DNA of 64,000 nt, from positions 14,569,411 to 14,633,410 of the forward strand of contig CM056578.1 in the NCBI GenBank assembly GCA_029721435.1. The letters run 5' to 3'. Within the stretch, counting starts at the first letter, position 1. The number at the start of each line of letters is the position of its first letter. Below the pieces are notes generated by a model that did no database searches, was not told where the DNA came from, and worked only from the letters and a program-made list of their open reading frames with translations. Shown in pieces: positions 10,896-21,550 of the stretch. Position numbers and translations under genes: made by a program. Origin of the DNA: Gymnothorax reevesii. Taxonomy: Eukaryota; Chordata; Actinopteri; Anguilliformes; Muraenidae.

Positions 10896-11640
10896 GTGGA
10901 TTCAAGTGAGAGTGAGTACATCAAACAGCCATTTGTATCAGGACAGTAGTGTACTTCAGGTATACGAAATTACGTTAACATTGACTAAAACCCTCAGATT
11001 ACTGAGCCAGGACTGATACAACTCCCTTTTCTTGTCACCACAGCTGTGTCTCTGAGAGCTTGTGACAGTGTCGCCCAGCTAAGATTACCATGACGTGTCT
11101 TAGCCACAGCTTTACAGAAAACGCTCTGCAAGCTCCATCAATTTGATAGTATAAACATTTGCTCTTGTCTCAATCATTCAAATGTCAATTTGCGTTCTGG
11201 AGGCAAATGATTCTGGAGACCAACCGCTTTGTCACTATGGCAATAAATCATTTAATGTAAATTTGCAGGCCTGCATCTCACTTTAGAACTTGTAGAGAGA
11301 GTAGAACAGACCATTAAACCCACACAGAGTTTGCCAGTTCAAGTTTTTTTGTTTTTTTTTCTGCAGCCTTTATGTGAAACGGGGTAAAAAACAGAACCTT
11401 CGTATAATCATTCAATTCAATAATAATCTTTCCTTCCTTTATGAAATAGGCAATGAAAATTAGCCTCCTCCTTGTAACAAACTTTTCAGGAATTGCGCAC
11501 CATTTGCATGTAATGGGTAGGTATACAAAGCTTATAACGACACCACTGCCCAATTTGCCAATGCCTTGGGGCATTTTCTCACAAGACATTATTGTGCTTC
11601 ATTTAACATTTCCTCCATACATGTACCAAATGCAGAGAGG
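10896..11640. other. Unassigned sequence
   Basis: No clear gene or repeat. Minus-strand frame 11314-11589 has no recognisable motif. Ends near the start of the LINE relic. Confidence 0.4.
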
Positions 11641-12748
11641 ATATGCACCTAGGAGTGTTTGATATTGTGAAAGTTATTCCACTGCTGATTGAAGTTCAAC
11701 ACAAAATTAAGTACAGTACTAATGACTGTCGCCCCAACCACACAGACATTTTTATTTTTAAGTTTTCTTATGACACTGCAATGCTGAGCTTGCTCAATAA
11801 GAATACAGAGCCCATCACATATTTTAACGAGGTGCAAACCTTTGTTAAGTGGTGTGATGAAAACCACCTTTCCACAAGTGTTAAGAAAATAGAAGAAATG
11901 GTGTTGGACCCAAAGTCAGTGGGGGAACCACACACCATCGTGTATCCATGGAAGGAAAATAAAGCAAGTTAACCCTTAGAGCTACCTTGGTGTCCACCTT
12001 GATAACCTTCTTAGTTGGCAAGCCCATGTAGATCACCTGTGTTCTCGTTCGCAGCAAAGACTGTATTTTTTGTGCAGACTCAGGGTGTTTGGTGTCAGTC
12101 GGAAAGTAATGTTTTAATTTATCAGGCTGTGCTGGAAAGTGTTCTCAGGTACGGCATTTCCGCTTCGTACAGTAATCTGTCTGTCAAGCAAAAATTAGGA
12201 ATTGCTCGCTTGACACGGACCGCCCTGAGGGGGATAGGGAGGTCTGAAAGGCTCCCCCTGCAGGTTATGCAGGAGCAATCTGTACTCAGACAGGTACAGA
12301 GGCTCCTACCAGATGAGACCCATGGCCTATACTCTGAGTATAAACTCTTACCATCTGGCAAACGCTACAGCGTCGCCCTCTGTAGGCTGAATTGTTTTAA
12401 GAACTCTTCTGTGCCCATGTCCATTAAGATCCTCAACGCGTCCAGAGCCATAGGAGCTGTGCTATAATGTTGATGTACATGGCGGTGTATTTATGTGTAC
12501 AGGGTGTGTGTGTGCTGTAATATGATTCAGAGGCTATACTGTATGCTCTGTATGCTGTATGTTTTTATAACTCATGCAAATCATGTGCCGGACCACACAT
12601 GCAATATGTGGCCTATGGCCCAGATTTGTATTTCTATTTATTGACTATGTATTCACTGTGTGAGCAGCTATATGTGACAGTGCAGGAGTCCAAACCAAAT
12701 TTCCCTTGGTGGGAAAATAAAGTGTATCGTATCGTATGGTATCATACA
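11640..12748 (+). mobile_element. Broken jockey/CR1-type LINE, 3' part
   Basis: A 5'-truncated non-LTR retrotransposon. It keeps the second half of the reverse transcriptase, the domain that follows it, a 3' UTR, and a GGGAAAATAAAG end followed by a GTATC-like tail (12720-12748, GTATCGTATCGTATGGTATC). Such an AATAAAG plus short microsatellite tail is common in fish LINEs of the jockey/CR1/Rex1 assemblage. The clade cannot be settled by eye. The left edge is approximate. Confidence 0.8.
11730..12467 (+). pseudogene. LINE reverse transcriptase relic with frameshifts
   Basis: Translation in changing frames gives the reverse transcriptase palm end and C-terminal domain: FKFSYDTAMLSLL (normally a F-ADD-TA motif, here the first catalytic aspartate is lost), FVKWCDENHL, then in another frame SYLGVHLDNLLSWQAHVDHL and RLYFLCRLRVFGVSRK, then back to YQAVLESVLRYGISA, QIARL-like TRTALRGIGRSERLPLQ and LLPSGKRYSVALCRLN. 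At least two frameshifts (near 11970 and 12115) and stops separate these pieces. The damaged catalytic motif means it was inactive before or after insertion. Frames chosen by continuity of the LINE motifs. Confidence 0.82.
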
Positions 12749-13355
12749 TGAAGTTGTACTGGCCTTGTGCCAGAATTAAATGAGAAATAGAATGAGAGCC
12801 ATGGCCAAAACAGCTGCTGTGCTCTTGAACTATGTACTGTCTTCTAAACACACTGCAAATTATCAGATGCCACTCTGAATACAGACTGCTTCTTGTAGCT
12901 ATAAGTTAAAACTTTCATCCAGTGTAGTTAAGTATGCGCAATCATCAATCAGTGTACAAATTTACACACATATTTCTGTTGACTGGCAAGTCCATTCGGG
13001 AAAATTAACCTTGGCGCAGCACACCTGACAGCTGCTTTGATGTCGACATAGTCAGTTATTAAGGTAGCCTATAGATTTTATCAGGGTTTGCACCCTTTTG
13101 TATTATGAATTGAGGACGTATCTCGTATGTCCACAGGTCACTGTACCTGTCCTTACATTACTTACAGATTGATTGTAAAAGCGGTCATGTTAAAGATAAT
13201 CCCCCAACTAACTGGGATTTTGATGTTTTGTAAAGATGCAAGCAATAAGTGGAACATAGTTAAACAGGAAAACAAAAAAAAAAACAAAAGGGTTTAACTA
13301 CTCTGCCAGCAGCCGGTCAAAACTCATTCACAGCTGTGCTGTACTAAGTTTACAG
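12749..13355. other. Unassigned sequence
   Basis: AT-rich, with an A-rich tract near 13268-13288. No gene or repeat recognised. Its last five bases, TACAG at 13351-13355, would be the outer target duplication of the adjoining LTR, but no partner is seen at the other end. Confidence 0.4.
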
Positions 13356-13845
13356 TGTTATGGCCCCAATTTGTTATTAGATTTACAACGCAACAGCAAC
13401 AGCAAGGGATGACAGACACAGTTTTAAAAACCTCAACACATTTAATTAACAAGCAAAGACTAAACTACTATTTACAACTACAGACCAAGATTGAATTATG
13501 TACAAAACATAAATATTTACAATCCCTTTTCGTGGGGGTGGCTTGTTGATGTCCTGGATGATGAAAATGCTCAAACACAGGCAAAGAAATCCACAAAAGA
13601 AACGTCACAGGTCTTGAACAGAATGGCAGGTCTGGTCATCTTCTTGAAATTTCTCCTACTACTTTACTGTCTCAATTCTTCTCCTTATATACTCTTTTGC
13701 AGACCCCACCCACATTTAGACCTCTTTTTTACTTTTCGGGGACTTGCCCCAGACATGTCCAGGACATGTCTAAACATAGCTCCAGTCTGAGCTGAATTAA
13801 AAAAAAGGTAAATACTGCCATCCAGTGGCCTATATTCACATTACA
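13356..13845 (-). repeat. 3' LTR of the Gmr1-like element
   Basis: On the minus strand a 490-bp unit opening TGTAATGTGAATATAGG and closing GGGGCCATAACA, preceded by a purine-rich GGAATGGAGG that fits a polypurine tract. TATATAAG (13691-13684, minus) and a later ATTAAA fit promoter and polyadenylation signals. Limits are inferred from the TG...CA ends and the polypurine tract because no second LTR is available for comparison. Confidence 0.72.
13684..13691 (-). promoter_or_regulatory. TATA box of the Gmr1-like LTR
   Basis: TATATAAG on the minus strand, about 155 bp into the LTR, within AGTATATAAGGAG. It is the only strong TATA motif in the LTR and lies upstream of the likely polyadenylation signal. 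Confidence 0.55.
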
Positions 13846-13978
13846 CCTCCATTCCAAAAGGGAAAAATTTTGACTCATAAAGGCAAAATTTTTCTTTTCA
13901 ATACAAAATGGTTAAGTGAACACTTGTCTATATATACATATCATACAATATTCAAACACATGATATATATATACACAT

Positions 13979-15403
13979 TCAAACACGGGATAAGCAATCA
14001 GCAATTACATTGTCTGTACCCTTCACATGCTTAATTTCCAAGTCAAGCTCCTGTAAAATCAAACTCCAATTCAACAATCTCCGATTCTTGTTTTTCATCT
14101 TACTCAAAAACATTAACGGATTGTGGTCAGTGTACACAATCATTGGCTTTTGTCCTGTACAAACATAAACCTCAAAGTGTTGTAAAGAAAGGACTAGAGC
14201 CAACAGTTCCTTCTCTATTGTGGAATAGTTTCTTTGGTGGCGATTGAACTTCCTGGAGAAGTATGCCACGGGATGCTCAATGTCATCAGAGTCACTTCTC
14301 TGTAGGAGCACAGATCCACAAGCTTGGTCGCTAGCATCGACCGCGATGGAGAACGGTTTGTTGAAGTCAGGAGATTTGAGCACGGGGAAGTGACACAGCA
14401 GAGACTTCAGGCGATCGAAGGCTCTCTGGCATGCATCATCCCAGGTGAACTTTACGCCTTTCTTCAGTTGGTTAGTTAGACTGAGAGCAATCTCAGCAAA
14501 GTTCTTGCAGAACTTGCGGTAGTACCCGATCATTCCAAGGAAGCGGCGCAAAGCTTTTTTGTTGTCAGGAACTGGAAAGTCCATGATGGCTTGGACTTTG
14601 GCATTTATGGGCGCCACCTTACCCTGGCCTATGACGTAGCCAAGATAGGTGACAGTAGCACGACCAAAGTCACTCTTGCTCAGGTTAACAGTCAGGTTGG
14701 CCTGGGTCAGGCGCTGGAACAATGTCTCTACATCTTTTAGATGTTCTTCCCAGGAGTCACTCCATGTGATCAGGTCATCGATGTATGCACCCGTGTGTGG
14801 CAATCCGGCGATTGTAGACTGTATCATCCTTTGGAATGTGGCTGGGGCATTTTTCATGCCAAAGGGTAGGACTTCATACTGGTACAATCCAGATGGTGTG
14901 GCAAAAGCAGAGATGCTCTTGGCCCTCTCAGTTAAAGGCACACACCAATAACCCTTCAATAAATCAATCTTGGTCAGAAACTTTGCTTGCCCTACTCTAT
15001 CAATACAATCATCAATCCTAGGTATTGGAAACACATCAGTTCTAGTTACAGCATTGACTTTGCAATAATCTGTACAGAATCTAGTACTTCCATCAGGTTT
15101 TGGAACTAGCACACAGGGTGAACTTCAATCTGAGTTGGAGGGTCTGATAATATCATGTTCTAACATGTATTCAACCTCTTTCTCAGCAATCTTTCTCTTT
15201 TCAGGATTCATCCGGTATGGATGCTGTTTTATTGGTTTGGCATCACCAACATCTACATCATGAGAGGCTATAGAAACTCTCTTTGGAACATCAGGAAACA
15301 AATCCTCATATTTCTTGATCAACCTTTCAAACTGATCTCTCTGTGAGGGTTCTAAGTGCTGGAGTTTTACATCAAGATTTTGCAACACTTCAGAATTTGA
15401 CAA
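13979..15403 (-). pseudogene. Reverse transcriptase-RNase H of the Gmr1-like element
   Basis: C-terminal part of pol. From the N-terminal side: PIKQHPYRMNPEKR and the HDIIRPSNSD region before the palm, VPKPDGSTRFCTDY, the first catalytic aspartate in TKIDLLKGYW, LPFGMKNAPATFQR, and the AYIDDL active site. The connection has RFLGMIGYYRKFCKNFA. RNase H follows with all four acidic residues in place: AVDAS, STIEKELLAL, VYTDHNPL and NVIADCLSR. A TGA at 15125-15127 interrupts it just before VLVPKPDGS, most simply a changed tryptophan codon; the phase is kept. The protein ends naturally at TGA 13979-13981. In the intact element this would be part of one polyprotein copying element RNA in cytoplasmic particles. 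Confidence 0.93.
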
Positions 15404-16885
15404 TTAACATAAAAGAACTTCAGCTTTAATTCTAGGTTCATCATCTTGAAACTCCCCCTCATCTTCACACGTTTCGACCATTGGAGAATCTGAAATGACA
15501 GCTGCAACCCTAGCATTTCTGTCATGATAAGGCTTCAGCATGTTAATGTGACACAATTGTTTTGGTTTTCTCCTATCTGGAGTCTTCACAATGTAATTGA
15601 GATCATTGAGTTTTGTCAGAATTTCATAAGGACCATGAAATCTAGCCTGCAATGGATTGGACTGCAAGGGAAACAACACAAGGACCTTTTCTCCTGGTTT
15701 AAACTCACGGCTTCCAGCCTTATGATCATACCAAGTTTTCATTTTTCCCTGACTTGATTTCAAGTTCTCTTTGGCAAGGTCACAAGCTGCACGCAATCTT
15801 TCCTTGAACTTGCTAACATAGTCTAACAGACTGATATGCGGCTCTTTCTCTTACCATTGTTCACTCAATAATAGCAAAGGTCCTCTCACTTCATGACCAA
15901 ACACTAGCTCAAATGGACTGAATCCAGTAGACTCCTGCACTGCTTCTCTAGCTGCAAACAACAGCAAATGAACCCCTTCATCCCAGTCTTTCTCATGGTC
16001 ATAACAATAAGTCCTCATCATTGTCTTGAGAGTGGAATGAAACCGCTCTAAGGCACCCTGACTTTCTGGATGATAGGCACTAGAAAGAATCTGCTTTGCA
16101 CCTAGTTCATACACAACCTGCTGAAACAATCCTGAAGTGAAATTGCTACCCTGGTCTGACTGAATTTCCCTGGGAAGGCCAAACAACGTGAAGAACTTTA
16201 TCAAAGCCTTCGAGATTGCAATTGCCTTGATGTTACGTAGAGGTATGGCTTCGGGTAATCTGGTAGATGCACACATGATTGTCAACAAGTACTGATTTCC
16301 AGATCTAGTCTTGGGTAATGGACCAACGCAATCAACAATGACCCTAGAGAATGGCTCCCCAAATGCTGGGATAGGCTGCAATGGAGCTACAGGTGGGTCT
16401 AACTGGTGTTTTCCAACTACTTGACAAGTGTGACAGGTTTTGCAAAAGTTGGAAACGTCTTTCCGAAGCCCAGGCCAAAAGAAGTGTTTCATGATCTTAT
16501 CAACAGTCTTGGTAACACCAAGATGACCTCCTAAAGGTAAACTATGAGCCATTGTTAAGATTTCATTCCTATAGACCTTCGGAACAACAATTTGCCTGAC
16601 CACTGCCCAATCTGCATTGGCAGGGATATCAGGAGGGTGCCACTTCCGCATCAACACACCATCCTTGAGATAATACCCAACTGGAACTGCATCTATTTCT
16701 TCATCAGGAAGGGCTCTCCTCTTTAGTACACAAATTTCAGGATCATTAGTTTGCTCCTCAATCAACCGCTTTCTGGACAGAGACAAGTCTCCAGGCACAT
16801 CAGAATCACCAAACCCCTCTGGCTGGCTGAACAATGAACTGATAAAAGTGTCTGATAAGTTCTCAAAAGGAGAAACCATAATAGG
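15404..16885 (-). pseudogene. Integrase of the Gmr1-like element, upstream of RT
   Basis: Contains the N-terminal zinc-binding segment (MAHSLPLGGHLG, then CKTCHTC), the catalytic core with D in VIVDCVGPL, D in IQSDQGSNF and E in ALERFHSTLK (35 residues between the last two), and a C-terminal GPY/F-like module (PLQARFHGPYEILTKL, then INMLKPYH). It directly precedes RT in the same phase, which is the opposite of ordinary gypsy elements. Two stops break it: TAA at 15851-15853 after the core and TAA at 15404-15406 at the junction with RT; a TAG at 16886-16888 separates it from the protease. The frame is otherwise continuous. Its role would be insertion of the element cDNA into chromosomes. Confidence 0.92.
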
Positions 16886-17470
16886 CTAATCAGAGTCAGG
16901 AGGCGAACCACATGAGTCCTGACTATTCAATGTGCTGGGCGGCACCACAACATCTTCTTCTTTAGCCTTCTTAGCCATAGCACGAGTCACTGCGCAAGAA
17001 GAATACAGAGATGGGTCCTCATCCCCATCTTCAGTGCTCGGCTGTGAAGTAAGATGTACAGGGGAAACTACTTTGCCCCCAGCTAAGTCATTGCCTAGCA
17101 ACAGAGAAACACCCTTTATAGGTAGACTTGACATAAGTCCCACCTTTACCTGTCCTGTAACTAAAGAGCGCAGGGGTACAGATACAGTCCTCCCTTCAAT
17201 ACCTTGTACAAGTATGAAATCCCCTGAAGCGGTCTCATCACGTAACTCCAAAGAGTCCATCAACAAAAGTGACTGAGAAGCTCCGGTATCCCTTAGGATA
17301 TATATGGGGACAGGAGTAGTATGCTCATTCAGAGCCACAAATCCCTCTGACACAAATGGAAGAAATTCCTCCCTCACGAAGTCAGCTGTATCAGGCTTTT
17401 TAGCCCCACAAGAAGCAGGCAATTTAGCAGATCGGTTATCTACTACAGGGGTTTCTAACCTTGTTTTCAC
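16886..17470 (-). pseudogene. Retropepsin-type protease of the Gmr1-like element
   Basis: A pol N-terminal segment of 194 residues with the aspartic protease signature: ILRDTGASQSLL at about residues 58-69, a flap-like stretch around SGDFILVQGIEGR and the second signature SLLLGNDLAGG near residue 125. It overlaps the end of gag by 4 bases and lies one base back (-1) from the gag phase, as expected if pol is made by -1 frameshifting; I found no convincing slippery heptamer at the overlap. The downstream TAG at 16886-16888 is in phase with integrase and is read as a mutation, although regulated readthrough cannot be excluded. The GTG at 17470 is only the open-frame limit, not a proposed start. 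Confidence 0.88.
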
Positions 17471-18594
17471 AAAGGCATTTGTTTGGTATCCTTTTCTTCT
17501 TCTTTCTTAGCTTTAAGGAGCCAACAGTTAGTTGTGACATGACCAGATTTCTTGCAATAACTGCAAACTAGACCACTTTTGTCACTGTCAGCTTTCACAC
17601 TTTGATCAGACCTGTTACTGGATTTCTGAGCACCATCACCAGATTTGTCTTTGTCTTTGGGTGAGGAATCTTGGGTATCACCGTAACCCTTTTTCTGAAA
17701 TTGGGACCATCTATTGTTACTGCTAGACTGAAATTTGGACTTATGTGTGAGAACATATTCATCTGCAAATTTGGCAGCTGATTGCAAATTCAGTGCTTGC
17801 TTCTCATTAAGGTAGGTCTTAACATCATCCTTAACACAGTTCTTGAATTCTTCAACTAACACCATCTCTTTTAGTGAGTTGAAATCATCCTTGACCTCCA
17901 TAGAAGTACACCAGCGCTCAAAGCAAACCTGCTTTTCATTAGCAAATTCAACATAAGTCTGATTTTCAGATTTCTTCAGACCTCTGAATTTCTGTCGGTA
18001 AGCCTCTGGAACCAACTCATAAGCTCTCAAAATAACCTTTTTGACAACCTCATAATCAGAGTAATCATCAGCAGACAAAGCCGAATAGGCTTGTTGAGCT
18101 TTACCCTTGAGGACAGTTTGCAACATCAGAGGCCAGTGTTCCTTTGGCCACTGGCAACTCTTTGCTACCTTTTCAAAACACTGGAAATAGTTGTCAACAT
18201 CCTTTTCCGAAAATGGAGGCACCAGTTTTACCTCCTGACTGGCACAAAATTTTTTTTTAGTTTCAATTTTAATTTTTAGTTGCTCCATTTGGAGTCTTTC
18301 TTCTCTATCGAATTTCTCTAATTCAAAATCTCTCTGTCTTGCAAATTTTTCTAACTCAAATTCTCTTTGTTTTTATTTTTCCTCCCTTTCTATTTTCTCT
18401 TCTCTTGCTAATTTTTCTAACTCAAACTCCCTTTCTTTCTCTCTTTCTTCCCTCTCAAATTCTCTTTGCTTTTCTTTTTCCTCCCTTTCTTCTTCTCTTT
18501 CCTCCCTTTCAATCTCTAGCATTTTTAATTTAAGTTCCATTTCTATATTCTGATTTTCCACTGGAAACTGTTCCAGATCTCCTGGTGCAAACAC
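17467..18594 (-). pseudogene. Gag of the Gmr1-like element (SCAN-related)
   Basis: About 375 codons, with one internal TAA at 18373-18375. The N-terminal 100 residues are almost wholly E, R, K and F in short repeats (EREEREEEREEK and similar), predicting a long charged coiled coil. Residues after about 115 hold a capsid-like helical domain (VPPFSEKDVDNYFQCFEK, then WPLMLQTVLKGKAQQAYSAL and YRQKFRG) that matches the pattern of Gmr1 Gag and its domesticated descendant, the vertebrate SCAN domain. A CCHC zinc knuckle (CSYCKKSGHVTTNC) lies near the end. The protein would package element RNA. True start uncertain: GTG at 18594 is the first usual codon, and the open phase extends to about 18638. 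Confidence 0.88.
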
Positions 18595-18600
18595 ATTTTG

Positions 18601-19515
18601 AAGGGCGTGGCGGCGCCCCAGCGCCCTCTACTGGCCGGCCGCCACAGGTGTTTAGACTGTAGTACAAATTGAACAGTGAAGCCACGGAGATCCATAAGAA
18701 TATTATTCATCAAATTAATGCAAAAGAAATTGACACTCTCATTCAGTAGACTCTGCCAACATTAGCCATAGTAAGCAAGTAAATTGTCAGATGCAAACTA
18801 AGACTCACTGATAAAGACACTGAGCCATAGCAGGACCCTCTCTCTCTGATGGGTCCAGACTGTAGAAATGAGAGAATCTGTGGTAATTAATTCTAGAATG
18901 CATTGCCTCATAACTTGACCAAAATTCTCCATTGGCTCGATCAGTTGCTGCTGCCCATGAAAGATTAGCTAAATGCCTCTCCCTTTGCATCAGTCAATAA
19001 GCAATGAGTGGTTAACTACAAAATGACCTCTCTGAGGAGAATCGCTTCCCCTTCTCCATGATGTGCTTACAAATAGTGATGTATTTCATGACAATTTAGT
19101 GGTAATATTCACTCTATTATCCTGCTCCCATATGCCAAGATACATTCCACCCCCCTTGCGACTGTATCCCAAGTATGCAATAGAGAAAAGGTAGGAATAG
19201 ACTTCACTGTTTATTTGCCTTTCACATTAAATGGACAATTATGAAGTTAAATGCTTTGCGCACTTGGTAAGCTTTTAGTTCAGTCACGCTCAATGAGATG
19301 TGAGCTTTCACACCATCTGTAGGCAGCTCTTCACCGTAACCTCCGTTCCGAGCAGCATGTCCCCAATCTATTTCAGTTCAATCACATTCTGCCTCCTCTG
19401 TTTTTCCAGCGCACCTCAGTTATACACCTCTGACCAGACAATGCGGGACACAGCTGTATATAACAGTAAAAGCAGAGGTAATACAACCGAGGCAGAACCA
19501 TGGGCTGAATTCTCG
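18601..19515. other. Unassigned sequence next to the element 5' end
   Basis: Begins with a GC-rich patch (18604-18648, including GGCGCC and GGCCGGCC) that may be residual 5' leader of the Gmr1-like element. The rest is AT-rich with no sequence resembling the 3' LTR and no coding domain. Confidence 0.45.
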
Positions 19516-19538
19516 TTTTTTTTTTTTTTTTTTTTTTT
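19516..19538. repeat. Poly(T) tract, 23 bp
   Basis: Uninterrupted T run. It could be the tail of a minus-strand retroposed sequence, but nothing recognisable lies to its right. Confidence 0.8.
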
Positions 19539-21550
19539 GTCACGCCACGGTAATTCTTTACCACAGGGAGGCACAGACCTTTTCATTTTCTGCAGATAAT
19601 GCAGCATTGGAAAAATAACAAAAGAGATTGACTGAACTTCTCTAGTTCTTTTTAAGTGTACTGTATTAACCTGCAGAAACTCTTGCATGTTAACCCCCCC
19701 CCCAAAAAAAAAAATCAAAGATGAATTCTCGAGTGTAGAATTCTCAAGAGCCCGTCTTTTTAATTTTAGCCACAGTTAAAAATCAATAAAGCTTCCCTCG
19801 TTATCGTTCACCCCCATGCCGCTTGGTCGACGAAGTTGTTCTTCAGTGGCATGGGATTCTGTTCATAAACCTTTGACAGTTCACAGTTTATGGCCTGCAT
19901 TCTGTCAATAGGCCCACAACCAGGGGTGCACCGCGGCACAGTGCAATTTGGCCTGGCTCACCAAGGAGCAGGAGGGTTACAAATTGGTTGTTCAATTACT
20001 GCCGAATAGGTTCCATCCAATAATGTGGCATATGCCCACAGGTTTAGCTACTACAGCTCATCAAGGAGTCCGGCAGATCAAGTAAAATAAGAAGCTGCCT
20101 GACCCGGCTAATCTACCATCCTTGTGGTTTTCTACACTTCGGCAGGGTCAAAGTGCACCTCATTCAACAGGAGGATTAACTTAAACTGTCAAATGAAGCC
20201 TTTTGCTCAGAATCCAAATCTGGCTATTTATGTATTATCTTATTCAAGGCTTTATAATTCAAGATTGCAGCTCCACAGGATCGGAGGATGGGAATGGCTC
20301 AACTGAGTCAAGATACTTGAAGCATTTAGAATTATATTGTATTTCTGTTTATTTTCATGATTTTGGTAGAGAAAAAGGGCTGCAAACATAAAAAACTTCC
20401 TGAAATTTCTGCATTGAAATTGTAAAAAAAAAAAATTCTGGGAAATGAAAAATGGCTGGAACTGAATTGAAAAACTATACATTTCTGGGATCATAAACTC
20501 CTTGACCACAAGCATAATTCATCTGAGCATTAAATTTCAAATTTTCTACTCTCTAGGATCCAAATAAGACTGCTCTCCATGTGGCTTCCCAAACTGTAAA
20601 ATCCCCCCAAATGGTGCACTGTTGAATCATAAAATATTCATATATTTAACACAAATCAGCTTTTGTCGCATACAACTCAATATGAGTTAATGATTTTTTG
20701 GATGGATTTAGCTTGGGTTTATCAATATAAGTGCAGTTGGCTATTAGTTGACACCAGTAACCACTCCAAACACAAAACATGCCTTTTCTCCATGATAAAG
20801 TTTAAAATTTTGTCTGTTTTTCTTCAGAGTCCCACAAGCCAGCACACATATGTATTCATTAAAGGAACTGCTTATTTGATGGTCAGAACATTCACCCTGC
20901 AATGAAAAACTAGCAGTTCTCATTTCCGAGCTTGCGACCTCATAAAACACTTTCCACACCTTATGAGGGACAAGCATGACTCAATAACTCAGTAATATCT
21001 GAAATATACCTTATTATAACAGAACAGACATTCCACTATCAGGAAAAACCAAAGATGTCACCACATGCAGTGGCTATTATTACCAAAGACAAACAGTTAC
21101 TCAAACTATCCAAAGTGGCAAACAAGCTCAGTGATCACCATGGCTACGGTAAACAGAATAAAAAACAGTTAGTCGGCTAACCAGCTAGCCATAATATAAA
21201 AAAAAATTAAATAGCACTTACTCATAAAATGAACAAAAAAGTTTTTTCATTGAATCCTTCCTCCAGAGACACAGATGTATCGAGTAGAAGTAACCCTCCA
21301 GTCCTGCTTCATTCAGAATAATTCTCATTTACCAAGTCCTTATCTCATTTAAATCCCGTAAATGCCACCGAACACTTCAGGATACAACCTACCTTGCTGT
21401 TATGCAAAGGTTTATATACTTTTCTGATTGTCCAATCAATGAATTTCAGTTACTGTAGAAAGTTTATACTCTCTGGAATTGGATAAGAAACATGTCAATC
21501 AATACATCTTTATTGGGGAAGTTTCATGCCGGTGTGACCTATAAGTCTAC
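19539..21550. other. Unassigned AT-rich sequence
   Basis: Contains a C9A10 tract near 19696-19714 and an A12 tract near 20425-20436. Frames such as 20252-20515 minus and 20663-20905 plus have no known motif. No paired termini recognised. Confidence 0.45.

Larger units (their letters stand above)
13356..18600 (-). mobile_element. Gmr1-like Ty3/gypsy retrotransposon
   Basis: A minus-strand LTR retrotransposon of about 5.2 kb whose domains run, in transcription order, gag (18594-17467), protease (17470-16886), integrase (16885-15404), reverse transcriptase (15403-about 14450) and RNase H (to 13979), then the 3' LTR (13845-13356). Integrase before reverse transcriptase is the copia order, but the RT, RNase H and integrase sequences are of Ty3/gypsy type. 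This combination is the hallmark of the Gmr1 group first described from Atlantic cod. No 5' LTR matching 13356-13845 is visible above 18600, so the 5' end is truncated or rearranged. All interruptions found are in-frame nonsense codons, not frameshifts, which points to moderate age. Confidence 0.93.

Noticed and set aside
18339..18533. Plus-strand frame rich in Leu, Phe and Pro (membrane-like)
   Set aside because: It is antisense to the Glu/Arg coiled-coil part of Gag; a by-product of purine-only codons on the other strand.
19516..19538. Poly(T) as the tail of a processed pseudogene on the minus strand
   Set aside because: No coding sequence or repeat could be recognised in the adjacent DNA on either side.
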